DNA of 62,966 bases. Source: JAPUME01 sp964605715 (lineage in GTDB: Bacteria > Acidobacteriota > Terriglobia > UBA7540 > JAPUME01). How positions within the stretch are numbered: position 1 is the first letter of the stretch; each line of letters starts with the position of its first letter. The position numbers were made by a program, and so were the translations under genes. The stretch covers positions 1 through 62,966 of the forward strand of contig CAZSDV010000003.1 of NCBI GenBank assembly GCA_964605715.1. Reading direction: 5' to 3'. Positions 34,646 to 42,929 of this stretch are shown in pieces. The notes under the pieces are model-generated. The model worked only from the letters and a program-made list of their open reading frames with translations, made no database searches and was not told where the DNA came from.

Positions 34646-37444
34646 ATGGTTTCGAGGACAATGACTAGTTCACTTGCGAAAACGATTACCTTGGTGGTTC
34701 TATTGGTCGTGTTGCGTCCGGGGACAGCACAGAATCAAAGACAAGCGGAGTTTGACAAGCAGAGGCTAGAGGCGATCGAAGATCTTTCTGAGTCGTTGGC
34801 CAACGACCTATTGGAGATGTCTGTTGCCGTTCGAAACAAAGACCTTGATTTAATTGGTAAGTTTGTTGCCAATCCGATCGTTGCAAAACCGCCTCCGAGC
34901 GAGCCAGATTCTCTGGTGCATGAATTGAAATGGATCCATGCGCATTCCTGGAAACAAAGACATGAAACACTTTCCCGTACAGAATTCCTTCAGGGTTGGG
35001 AGGGTTTTCTGGGCCACTTTTCTGAGATCGAGGATGCCCGCTTCAAAGTAAAGCAGGCAACCTTTGACGAATCACAGCAAATCGAGGGCAGTGCAAGCGT
35101 AGGGTTCTATCTTATCGGCCGGGATCGTGAAGGGCGTCGCGAGTGGGTGACAGCTCAAGCCGATATTATGGGTATAAAGAAGGGGAATGATCCATGGCGG
35201 ATCAGTCGGTTTGACCTGAACTCGTTCGAATCCAAAATTGCGGTGAAGGATCTTTTTTCTGAAGTCGCGGTGCCTGCTGGAGTATCCGCTGTTTTTCCAC
35301 CTTTTGGTGTGGAGCCAAACGACGGCTTCATGTATCACGGTGTTGCCACTGCAGATGTAAACGGAGACGGCCTACTGGATGTTGTTGCTACCGGGGTGGA
35401 TCAAAATTACCTCTACCTCAACGAAGGAAACGGCCGTTTTCGGGATATATCAGCAGAGTCTCTAGTGAAGTATGCTCCGCAAGGGTCTGGCCCGCTCTTC
35501 TTAGATTATGACAACGACGGTGATGTGGACATATTCTTTGCCGCGTTTGGCCCGCAAGTCCTTCTCGAAAATCGACTTTTCCCCGACGGCGAACTTCATT
35601 TCTGGGACGTTTCTGGGCCTGCAAAGGTTGCCGTACGTGCCGTGGGGTTCAGTGCCGTGGCGGCTGATGTGGACGGCAATGGTTTCCCTGATATCTATGT
35701 AGCCTCTTACAACCGGTACGGCATGGTAATGCCTAATGCGTGGCACCAGGCTACGAACGGTACACGTAATCCACTGTTTATCAACCAGGGTGACGGAACT
35801 TTTCGGGAAGCAGCTGCAGATTGGGGTGTTGATGACGGGCGGTGGAGTTATGCAGCTGCTTTTGCTGATATTGATGACGACGGGGACCAAGATCTGTACG
35901 TAGCTAATGACTTTGGGGAAAATGGTTTTTACCTGAACCAGGGCGACCGATTTGTTGATGTAGCCGCGACCAGAGGCTTGAAGGATCCTGGGTTTGGTAT
36001 GGGGGTTTCTTTTGGAGATTACGACAATGATGGAAACCTGGACCTACACATTACGAATATGTCTTCGACTGCCGGCAACCGGATTCTCCGGCGCCTCTTC
36101 CCTGAAGAACAACGTGACGGCCTTTTACTGAAGAAGCTTGCCATAGGAAACAACCTATACAGGAACAACGGAGATGGAACCTTTAACGATGTTACTGCTC
36201 AGGTAGGCGGCCTGCCAGGAGGTTGGGCATTTGGGGGAGGGTTTGTGGACTTTGATAATGATGGGTGGGAAGATCTCTATACCCCCAATGGTTTTATCTC
36301 TGGCAAATCAATGAAAGATACCTGAAGCTTGTTTTGGCGCCACGTCGTGGCCGCATCAGAAAAGGTTGAGCAAGCCGGTAACCAGAAGTACCAGACCAAT
36401 CATATGAGTGCTATTTTTCAGCAAGGACTTTCCTTTAGCGGATTTGAGCGTGACGCGCTGGGGCTCAATATGAAGGGAAAGCGGTTCCTTGACATCTCTG
36501 GTATTTCAGGGGTTGATTCCATTAGCGATGGGCGTGGAGCAATATTTGCTGACTTCGACAATGATGGTGATTCGGACATCTTTCTGACTACCCTCCAAGG
36601 ACAAGCTCACCTCTTATTTCGGAACAATGTTGGGCAGGAGAATAACTTTATTCGAGTCCATTTAGAGGGCTCCGAAAGCGGTCGAGATGCTTTCGGAACC
36701 GTGGTGCGCGCAAAAACTTCCTCAGGTATCCTTACTAAGATCAAGGGAGGGGGAAGCGGATTTCTGTCCCAACATGATCCCCGTGTGCTGTTAGGTTTGG
36801 GAAAAGACCCGACAGCTGAATGGATTGAGATCAAGTGGCCTAGTGGCACGGTTCAGCGTTTTGCAGATGTTGCCGCAGGTTCCACTTTGAAAATCAAAGA
36901 GGACAAGGCCGAACTCCATTTGCTAACAGAGAAACGCTTTCAACTCGCAGATCCTCTTTCGAAAGAGGAAGAGTTTTTTGCAAACCTAAATTTCAAGCGA
37001 GGTGAAGCCTTTCCAGACCTCGAACTTCGTTCTCTCACTAATGAAGTGATTAATTTGCGGAGCCTAGTGAAGCCAGATCATAGATATTTTGTAAATTTGT
37101 GGGCTACCTGGTGCGTGCCTTGCCGGGAGGAGATGCCAGAGCTGCAAAAGCTATATCCACAATTTCAGGAGGCAGGGATTGAAATCCTCGGCGTCAGTAT
37201 TGATATCGATACAGCTGATCGTGTTCCACGGTTTCTGCGCGATCACGGGATTCTCTATCCTGCTTACACAGCTGACAAGTCTTCGGTCTCAAAAATCTTT
37301 TCAGGGGAAGAGGTTGTGATACCAATGTCTTTCCTGCTTGATGGGGAAGGTAGGGTTCTGGAAGTTTTTACTGGTTGGTCACAGGAAACAGAAGCTAAGA
37401 TTCATCTGCTAACATCTAACGGTTCGCGGGAAACTACCCGATGA
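34646..37444 (+). CDS. FG-GAP/UnbV (ASPIC) and TlpA-like protein with in-frame TGA; candidate selenoprotein
   Basis: Read as one 931-residue gene with an in-frame TGA (36323-36325) at codon 560. Order: signal peptide, a DUF4440-like N-region, FG-GAP/VCBS calcium repeats (DVNGDGLLDV, DYDNDGDVDIFF, DYDNDGNLDLH, DFDNDGWEDLY), the TGA, a further repeat DFDNDGDSDIF, an UnbV/ASPIC domain (GGGSGFLSQHDPRVLLGLG), and a TlpA-like thioredoxin domain with C823-V-P-C826. The conserved-looking stretch SLFWRHVVA begins right after the TGA and has no start of its own, so the halves belong together. A stem-loop follows the TGA at selenocysteine-insertion distance. A standard caller would split this into 559- and 371-residue ORFs. 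Alternatives are a true nonsense mutation or a consensus error. Probably an exported protein. Confidence 0.8.
36323..36351 (+). promoter_or_regulatory. Candidate bacterial SECIS element after in-frame TGA
   Basis: The TGA is followed by a stem GCCAC/GTGGC (36339-36343 and 36347-36351) with loop GTC at 36344-36346, which are bases 19-21 after the TGA. The Escherichia coli fdhF SECIS loop begins at base 19 as well. The second candidate in this window has the same loop in the same place. Confidence 0.5.
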
Positions 37445-37772
37445 ACAATTCCACGAAAATATTTTCTCTGCAATAGTGCCTTTCACTCCCGGCCGCCATT
37501 TCTAAGTCCCACGGTCAGCTCCAGGTATATTTGTTCTAAAGTTGTCACCACTTGGTAATTTTTTGGAATATCATTTCTCGTTCTAAATGATTGAAATAAA
37601 GTGTCATATGTGAGAATAAAAGGGAATTTTCTTCGTATATAGGAATTTTAAGGTTGCCTTTTGGTGCAATTTAAGAGAAAATTCCAGGCTCTCTTGCGCG
37701 CGCGGTGCGTGTATACAGTTTAATCTTAGAGGAGAGCAAAGCAAACTTACCTTCATAAATGTGAGAAGAATT
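37445..37772. other. Intergenic region before the DksA-like gene
   Basis: 328 bases, AT-rich in its middle part, no supported ORF. TATACA at 37712-37717 and TTTAAT nearby look like -10 elements but lack a well-spaced -35. GAGAAG precedes the downstream ATG. Confidence 0.55.
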
Positions 37773-38129
37773 ATGTCTCCGATTTTAAGGACAAGAAAAA
37801 AGGCTCAACGGCAGAATCTGCTGAAAAAGAAAGCGGAGTTAATTGCTAATCGTGGACAGGAGCCCGATACACTAGTCTGGGGGGTCCGCTCTCCTGATTC
37901 TGTCGAATTGGCAGCCCACTCCGTCGAGCAGGATGTCGCGACTTGGACCGTAAATCTTCGCTTCAAAACGCTGCGAGAAATCGATGGGGCACTGAATCGC
38001 CTAGATGACGGCGATTACGGGACCTGTGAATCTTGTGGTGAATCGATTGCTTCGAATCGCCTGAAGGCCTTACCTTGGGCCCGTTTTTGTGTTGCTTGCC
38101 AGGAGATTGGTGCTATAAGCGTCAATTGA
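37773..38129 (+). CDS. DksA/TraR-type C4 zinc finger protein
   Basis: A 118-residue protein with a basic, helical N-terminus (RTRKKAQRQNLLKKKAEL) and a C-terminal C4 zinc finger CESCGESI with CVAC, joined by the family sequence NRLKALPWARFC. LREIDGALNRLDDGDYGTC is the classical approach to the finger. DksA-type proteins bind RNA polymerase and modulate transcription with ppGpp. The coiled-coil tip aspartates of true DksA are not obvious, so it may be a TraR/YocK-type member. ATG with GAGAAG five bases upstream; a GTG four codons earlier is possible. Confidence 0.9.
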   Translation: MSPILRTRKKAQRQNLLKKKAELIANRGQEPDTLVWGVRSPDSVELAAHSVEQDVATWTVNLRFKTLREIDGALNRLDDGDYGTCESCGESIASNRLKALPWARFCVACQEIGAISVN

Positions 38130-38517
38130 CCCGCAGCCTCCCTTGTTTTCTCTCGCCAGAAGAAATCAGGATTAGGATAGACTGATTTTACGGTGAATTC
38201 ATGGCAAAAATAGGTAGGAGTGGTGTGGCCGGCACAATTTGGATTGAAGGAGCAGGGGGGGGCGCAGTGTCCTTTTTTGATAGTCTCCCAAAAATTACCT
38301 TCAAAAGGAAAAGAGTATTGCCTTCTATTTGCCGAATAAGTTAGGATAAACTCCTCTTCAGGTCTGAGTTTCTAGGGGCACTGGAAATGTGGTTTAAGGA
38401 CATCAGGCTGAAGGGGTAAGGTCGGCTCCCGAGTTCGAAAGGGGGAGTTGGCCTGTTCCGAACAGGAGTGTTTTGGTTGGTCTCAGCTGGTACTTTTCAA
38501 ACAGGAGTTAGTTCCCA
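38130..38517. other. Intergenic region with tandem hairpins before the ferredoxin gene
   Basis: 388 bases. A 47-codon ORF at 38201 lacks a ribosome site and resembles nothing. Near the right end two hairpins stand side by side (38426-38447 and 38452-38466) just before the ferredoxin leader. Confidence 0.55.
38426..38466 (+). promoter_or_regulatory. Tandem inverted repeats upstream of ferredoxin
   Basis: First: CTCCC and GGGAG enclosing TTCGAA. Second: a 15-base palindrome CCTGTTC-C-GAACAGG. The second ends inside an ACAGGAG sequence that recurs as the real ribosome site at 38500-38506. They could be an operator, a leader structure or an inefficient terminator of the upstream gene. Confidence 0.35.
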
Positions 38518-38775
38518 ATGGCCTACATAATTGCGGAGCCTTGTATTGGTACCAAGGATACAGCTTGTGTGGATGTTTGCCCGGTAGATTGCATTCATCC
38601 TAGGCAAGATGAGGACACCTATGAGTCGGTTGAACAGCTCTATATTGATCCCATTGAGTGCATTGATTGTGGAGCTTGTGTTCCGGTTTGTCCTGTCACT
38701 GCCATTTTTCCGCTGGATGATTTGCCCGAGAAGTGGGAAAAATTTACAGAGATCAACGCCGAATACTTCAAGTAA
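38518..38775 (+). CDS. Seven-iron ferredoxin
   Basis: An 85-residue ferredoxin. The first motif is C9-x7-C17-x3-C21-P-x2-C25, lacking the cysteine that would complete a classical 4Fe-4S motif, as in FdxA-type proteins with one [3Fe-4S] cluster. The second, CIDCGACVPVCP, completes a [4Fe-4S] cluster. It carries low-potential electrons in the cytoplasm. AGGAG lies about ten bases before the ATG. It stands alone, so its redox partner is unknown. Confidence 0.93.
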   Translation: MAYIIAEPCIGTKDTACVDVCPVDCIHPRQDEDTYESVEQLYIDPIECIDCGACVPVCPVTAIFPLDDLPEKWEKFTEINAEYFK

Positions 38776-39058
38776 TAATTCGGCCAGGGCTAGCAGCTTT
38801 ATTAAATTCGCTTGCCCATTCCCTTTCAAACTGATCCCACTTTTGTTTTCTTAGGAAAAACTTCCAAGGTGCAGTCAAACTTGTCGGGAGTGCTAATAGT
38901 GTTTAGTTTGGCTCCGTACCTGGGAGAGATGCGTTCGGTAGATTAGGAGCGGAAATTGTAATTGGTTCGCCGCGTTAAGCTAATCTAAAATGGCGCATCT
39001 TTAGTGGGTTAATCATGAGGTTTGCGCTCTTCTTTTTCAGTGTAGTGGAGGTGATTTT

Positions 39059-40204
39059 ATGAAAATAGTTTCCGTTGAGCCTTTCGTGGTTGGCACGAGT
39101 TGGCGAAACCTCATATTTGTTCGTGTCAAGACGGACGAAGGGTTAGAGGGGGTAGGAGAATGTACCTTGCAGAACCGCCACGAAGGTGTGCTCGGCTTCC
39201 TTAAGGGTGCTGTACGGCGATACGTAATTGGTTCGGACCCTTTCGATATTGAGAGCCTCTGGCTTCGGATGTACCGAAATGATTTCTGGCGTGGTGGTGA
39301 CATTGCCCTGACAGCATTGAGTGCAATCGAACTAGCTTGCTGGGATATTGTCGGTAAAGCAACGAACCAGCCGGTCTATCGCCTCTTGGGGGGAAAATGC
39401 CGTGAAAAGGTGCGTGCATATGCTAACGCCTGGTACACTACGGCCCGCAAGCCTGAGGAGTTCGCCCGGCTAGCAAAGGGGGTAGTCAAAAAAGGGTATA
39501 CTGCCATGAAAGTAGACCCTTTTGGGCCAGGAGAGCTAGAACTGTCACATAAAGAGCGTGACCGGGCCATCGATCTAGTTGCTGCTATCCGTGAGGCCGT
39601 GGGATCTGAGATTGATATCTTTATCGAAATGCACGGACGGTTCAGCGCAGCCATGGCCATTGAAATTTCAAGGCTGCTCGAGCCCTACAAACCTGGCTGG
39701 ATTGAGGAGCCTTGTCCTCCGGAAGACATTCCTTCGCTCGTAAAGGTAGCAAATTCCGTCAATATTCCTGTTGCCACCGGTGAACGTTATTTCACGCGCT
39801 ACGGTTTTCGGGAGGTGCTGGAAACAGGTGCACCCGATATTATTCAGGCAGATATGCTTCATACTGGCGGTTTTCTAGAAATGAAAAAGATTGCTGCCAT
39901 GGCTGATGTTCGCTCTATGTTAATGGCTCCACATAACTCGAATGGCCCCATCTGCACCACCACCAGTGTTCATCTGGGATTTTGCACATCAAACTTTAAA
40001 ATCCAGGAGTGTTTCGATGATTTTTCGGAGCCCTGGGTACTCGATGCTGTATCTGGAGTTCCGCGCGTTGTGAATGGTTACTTCTCACCGCCTACCAGGC
40101 CTGGATGGGGGATTGAACTGAACGAAGATGTCATCCAGGAACATCCTATGAATGATGAGTTTTTCAATTTATGGGAAGAAAACTGGCATATGCGAGGAAA
40201 GTAA
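39059..40204 (+). CDS. Mandelate racemase/muconate lactonizing enzyme (enolase superfamily), dehydratase-like
   Basis: A 381-residue enolase-superfamily enzyme. Capping domain with WRGGDIALTALSAIELACWDI, then the barrel with MKVDPFGPG, metal ligands and acid/base residues in DIFIEMHGRFS, WIEEPCPPED, TGERYF and the late APHNSNGPICTT. The D-x-H pair and the histidine in APHNS resemble sugar-acid dehydratases such as galactonate or mannonate dehydratase. Likely converts a sugar acid to a 2-keto-3-deoxy acid using magnesium. GGAGG is placed well before the ATG. It lies upstream of a cytochrome c/quinoprotein pair. Confidence 0.9.
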   Translation: MKIVSVEPFVVGTSWRNLIFVRVKTDEGLEGVGECTLQNRHEGVLGFLKGAVRRYVIGSDPFDIESLWLRMYRNDFWRGGDIALTALSAIELACWDIVGKATNQPVYRLLGGKCREKVRAYANAWYTTARKPEEFARLAKGVVKKGYTAMKVDPFGPGELELSHKERDRAIDLVAAIREAVGSEIDIFIEMHGRFSAAMAIEISRLLEPYKPGWIEEPCPPEDIPSLVKVANSVNIPVATGERYFTRYGFREVLETGAPDIIQADMLHTGGFLEMKKIAAMADVRSMLMAPHNSNGPICTTTSVHLGFCTSNFKIQECFDDFSEPWVLDAVSGVPRVVNGYFSPPTRPGWGIELNEDVIQEHPMNDEFFNLWEENWHMRGK

Positions 40205-40313
40205 GGATTAATTTTTCTCTTAATGCTGCCGCATGCTGAAATTCCCCTCTACTCAATCAGTGTTAATGCCTTTATTTCCGGCTAAGGTTGAAGGCTGTCC
40301 TTAGGGATTATCA

Positions 40314-41129
40314 ATGAGGATATTGCTAAAGAGCAACTGGAGTGAGCAACTGAGACTGTGGTGCATAATCTTTGCTCTCGGTGGGTTGGTGCCACCATCG
40401 TCAGCGCGAGAAGAAGAAGTGAGGAATCCTCATACCACTTCGGTTGACGTGACAATCGGGGCCAGTTTATTCAGAGGCCACTGTGCCTTCTGTCACGGGT
40501 TGGCAGGAGGAGGTGGGCGAGGACCGAATTTGACGTTGGGAGAGTTTTACCACGGATCGAGTGATGCTGAGCTACTTCACACGGTACAAAAAGGACTCCA
40601 GGGGACCGAGATGCCAGGCTCCTGGCTAAAGACCCAAAGTCTTTGGAGGATGATTGCTTATGTGCGTTCGTTGAGTGAAGATTCTCGCCCGACTAAACTA
40701 CCCGGCAACCCAAAAGACGGCCGGGAGCTATTTCGTGGGCGTGGTGCTTGCCTTCAGTGTCACCTAGTTCAAGGTCAGGGGGGGCGACTCGGACCGGATC
40801 TTACTAATATTGGCTCCCGCCTCAATCCAGAATCCCTAAAGGTTTCAATTTTCAGGCCCAATGAGGTTGTTAATCCGGAATACTGGTCTTTTCGGGTTAC
40901 TGAGAAGAGCGGCACCATCCTCCAGGGAATTCGGCTTAACGAAGGTCCTTATTCACTCCAGATGATGGATATGAATGAAAATTTACATTCCTTGTGGAAG
41001 CGAAATCTAAAGGTCCATATGACCAAAACATCTTGGATGCCCTCTTATGAAGATGTTTTCAATCAAGATGAGGTAGATGACATCATTGCCTACCTTTACT
41101 CGCTTCGAAGCAAACCGAGGATTAAATGA
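40314..41129 (+). CDS. Diheme cytochrome c
   Basis: 271 residues with a signal-peptide-like N-terminus (LWCIIFALGGLVPPSSA) and two heme-binding motifs, CAFCH and CLQCH, each followed by an axial-methionine region (QGTEMPGSWL; the second less clear). The C-terminal part resembles the cytochrome domain found in PQQ dehydrogenases and sugar-oxidising systems (RGRGACLQCHLVQG, GPDLTNIGSRL). It is coupled by ATGA to the quinoprotein dehydrogenase gene and is most likely its periplasmic electron acceptor. Confidence 0.9.
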   Translation: MRILLKSNWSEQLRLWCIIFALGGLVPPSSAREEEVRNPHTTSVDVTIGASLFRGHCAFCHGLAGGGGRGPNLTLGEFYHGSSDAELLHTVQKGLQGTEMPGSWLKTQSLWRMIAYVRSLSEDSRPTKLPGNPKDGRELFRGRGACLQCHLVQGQGGRLGPDLTNIGSRLNPESLKVSIFRPNEVVNPEYWSFRVTEKSGTILQGIRLNEGPYSLQMMDMNENLHSLWKRNLKVHMTKTSWMPSYEDVFNQDEVDDIIAYLYSLRSKPRIK

Positions 41130-42724
41130 AGCGTTTATGGTTTTTCCTTCTTGTCTTTAGCTGCGTGTTAAGACTTCCAGCACAGGTTACTTACGAGCGA
41201 CTACTTCAGGCCGAACAAGAACCTGAGAACTGGCTAACCTATTCAGGAAGTTATTCAAGTCAGCGTTATAGCAAACTCAAATTAATTGACCGCAACAATG
41301 TTGGGAATCTGATACTGAAGTGGGTTTTTCAGATGAAGACAACAGTGCATGTGGAAACTTCACCTCTGATCGTCGATGGGATTATGTATGTTACTGATCC
41401 CCCTAATAAAGTTCACGCCATTGATACGCGGACAGGCCGTACCTTCTGGTCTCACCAGCGAGCTCTCCCTGGACACATTAACCGTACGGTCTGCTGCGGC
41501 TTGGTTAACCGTGGACTAGCCATACTGGGTGATAAACTCTATTGGGGAACATTAGATGCTCACCTGATTGCATTGGATTCGAAGACAGGGTCTGTTCTTT
41601 GGGATGTCGAAGTGGCTGATTACCGAGCTGGCTATGCGATTACCAGTGCTCCACTAGCGGTCAAAAATATGGTGATTACGGGTATTGCCGGAGGAGAGTA
41701 TGGCATTCGTGGGTTTGTGGATGCCTATGATTCAGAGACCGGGAAACAAGTATGGCGATTCTACACCGTTCCTGGGCCTGGTGAGCCAGGAAACGAAACC
41801 TGGGAAGGGGATTCCTGGAAGACAGGAGGCGCTCCCACTTGGGTTACTGGTTCATTTGATCCAGGCTTGAATCTGATTTACTGGGGAACAGGAAATCCAG
41901 GTCCAGATTGGGACGGCAGTGTCCGCGAGGGAGATAACCTGTATTCATCAGCTGTGGTTGCGTTGGATGCCGACAGCGGAAAACTTAGGTGGCATTATCA
42001 ATTCACACCACATGATGTCCATGACTGGGATGCCGCTCAAATCCCTGTCCTAGTCGATGCCAAGTTTCAAGGTCGTGATCGGAAGTTGATGCTGTGGGGT
42101 AATCGTAATGCCTTTTATTATATATTGGATCGAGAGACTGGCAAGTTTCTCTTGGGAAAGGCGTATGCTCGACAAACCTGGTCCGATGGTTTCACTGCAG
42201 ATGGCCGACCGATTGTTAAGCCTAATACTGATCCCACCCCTGAGGGCAACCTAGTTTATCCTGGATTGATAGGAGCTACTAACTGGTTCTCTCCCTCCTA
42301 CAGTCCAAAATCGGATCTGTTTTACCTTTCGGTGTGGGAGGATTATGGCAGCATTTACTTTACGGAGGAATCCGATTATAAACCTGGTGACCGTTATCTT
42401 GGCGGTGTTGCGGCGAAGGTTCCTGATGAACCGGGAAGAGGTGTTATTCGTGCCTTGGACCCATGGACTGGCGAATTAAAATGGGAACACAAGTTGCAAA
42501 AAAAACCTATCACTGGACTTCTCTCTACTGCCGGAGGTCTTGTGTTCGGCGGCTCAGAGGAGGGCTACTTCTATGCTCTGGATTCTGATTCAGGTGAGGA
42601 CCTTTGGCGCATTAACACAGGAGGTCAAGTCCGTGCTGGCCCTGTTACGTATTTAAGTGAAGGAAAGCAGCTGGTGTCAATTGCCTCCGGTAGCGCCATA
42701 TTCACTTTTGAGCTTCAGCAGTAG
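41126..42724 (+). CDS. PQQ-dependent alcohol dehydrogenase (quinoprotein, methanol/ethanol type)
   Basis: 532 residues with a signal peptide and an eight-bladed quinoprotein propeller. The vicinal disulfide that stacks on PQQ is present (C123-C124 in RTVCCG). The metal and active-site residues align with methanol dehydrogenase: E191 (GGEYGIRG), N257 (GTGNPG) and catalytic D300 in HDVHDWDAAQ. D302, two residues after the catalytic aspartate, gives the D-x-D signature of lanthanide-dependent XoxF/PedH-type enzymes. It oxidises a small alcohol in the periplasm and should pass electrons to the diheme cytochrome encoded just before it, with which it overlaps by four bases. No fused heme domain is present. 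Confidence 0.92.
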   Translation: MKRLWFFLLVFSCVLRLPAQVTYERLLQAEQEPENWLTYSGSYSSQRYSKLKLIDRNNVGNLILKWVFQMKTTVHVETSPLIVDGIMYVTDPPNKVHAIDTRTGRTFWSHQRALPGHINRTVCCGLVNRGLAILGDKLYWGTLDAHLIALDSKTGSVLWDVEVADYRAGYAITSAPLAVKNMVITGIAGGEYGIRGFVDAYDSETGKQVWRFYTVPGPGEPGNETWEGDSWKTGGAPTWVTGSFDPGLNLIYWGTGNPGPDWDGSVREGDNLYSSAVVALDADSGKLRWHYQFTPHDVHDWDAAQIPVLVDAKFQGRDRKLMLWGNRNAFYYILDRETGKFLLGKAYARQTWSDGFTADGRPIVKPNTDPTPEGNLVYPGLIGATNWFSPSYSPKSDLFYLSVWEDYGSIYFTEESDYKPGDRYLGGVAAKVPDEPGRGVIRALDPWTGELKWEHKLQKKPITGLLSTAGGLVFGGSEEGYFYALDSDSGEDLWRINTGGQVRAGPVTYLSEGKQLVSIASGSAIFTFELQQ

Positions 42725-42929
42725 CCCGTTCCCTTCAGATGGGAGGGGTGGTTACCTCCATAGATTCTGCAGATGGCCTCAAAAATAAACTTTCAACTAA
42801 TAACAGAAAATGAGCTGGGTTTTTGTCTTGCGCTCATAAGGCATGACACTATTATTTTGTTTCTACAACTAAGAGGAATGCAAATTAATGAGCAGTGAAA
42901 AAGCTAAAAGCCCTGGAAGTGCTAGCCTC

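Noticed and set aside
38201..38344. 47-codon ORF upstream of the ferredoxin gene
   Set aside because: No ribosome-binding site, low-complexity Gly stretch, and no resemblance to a known protein.
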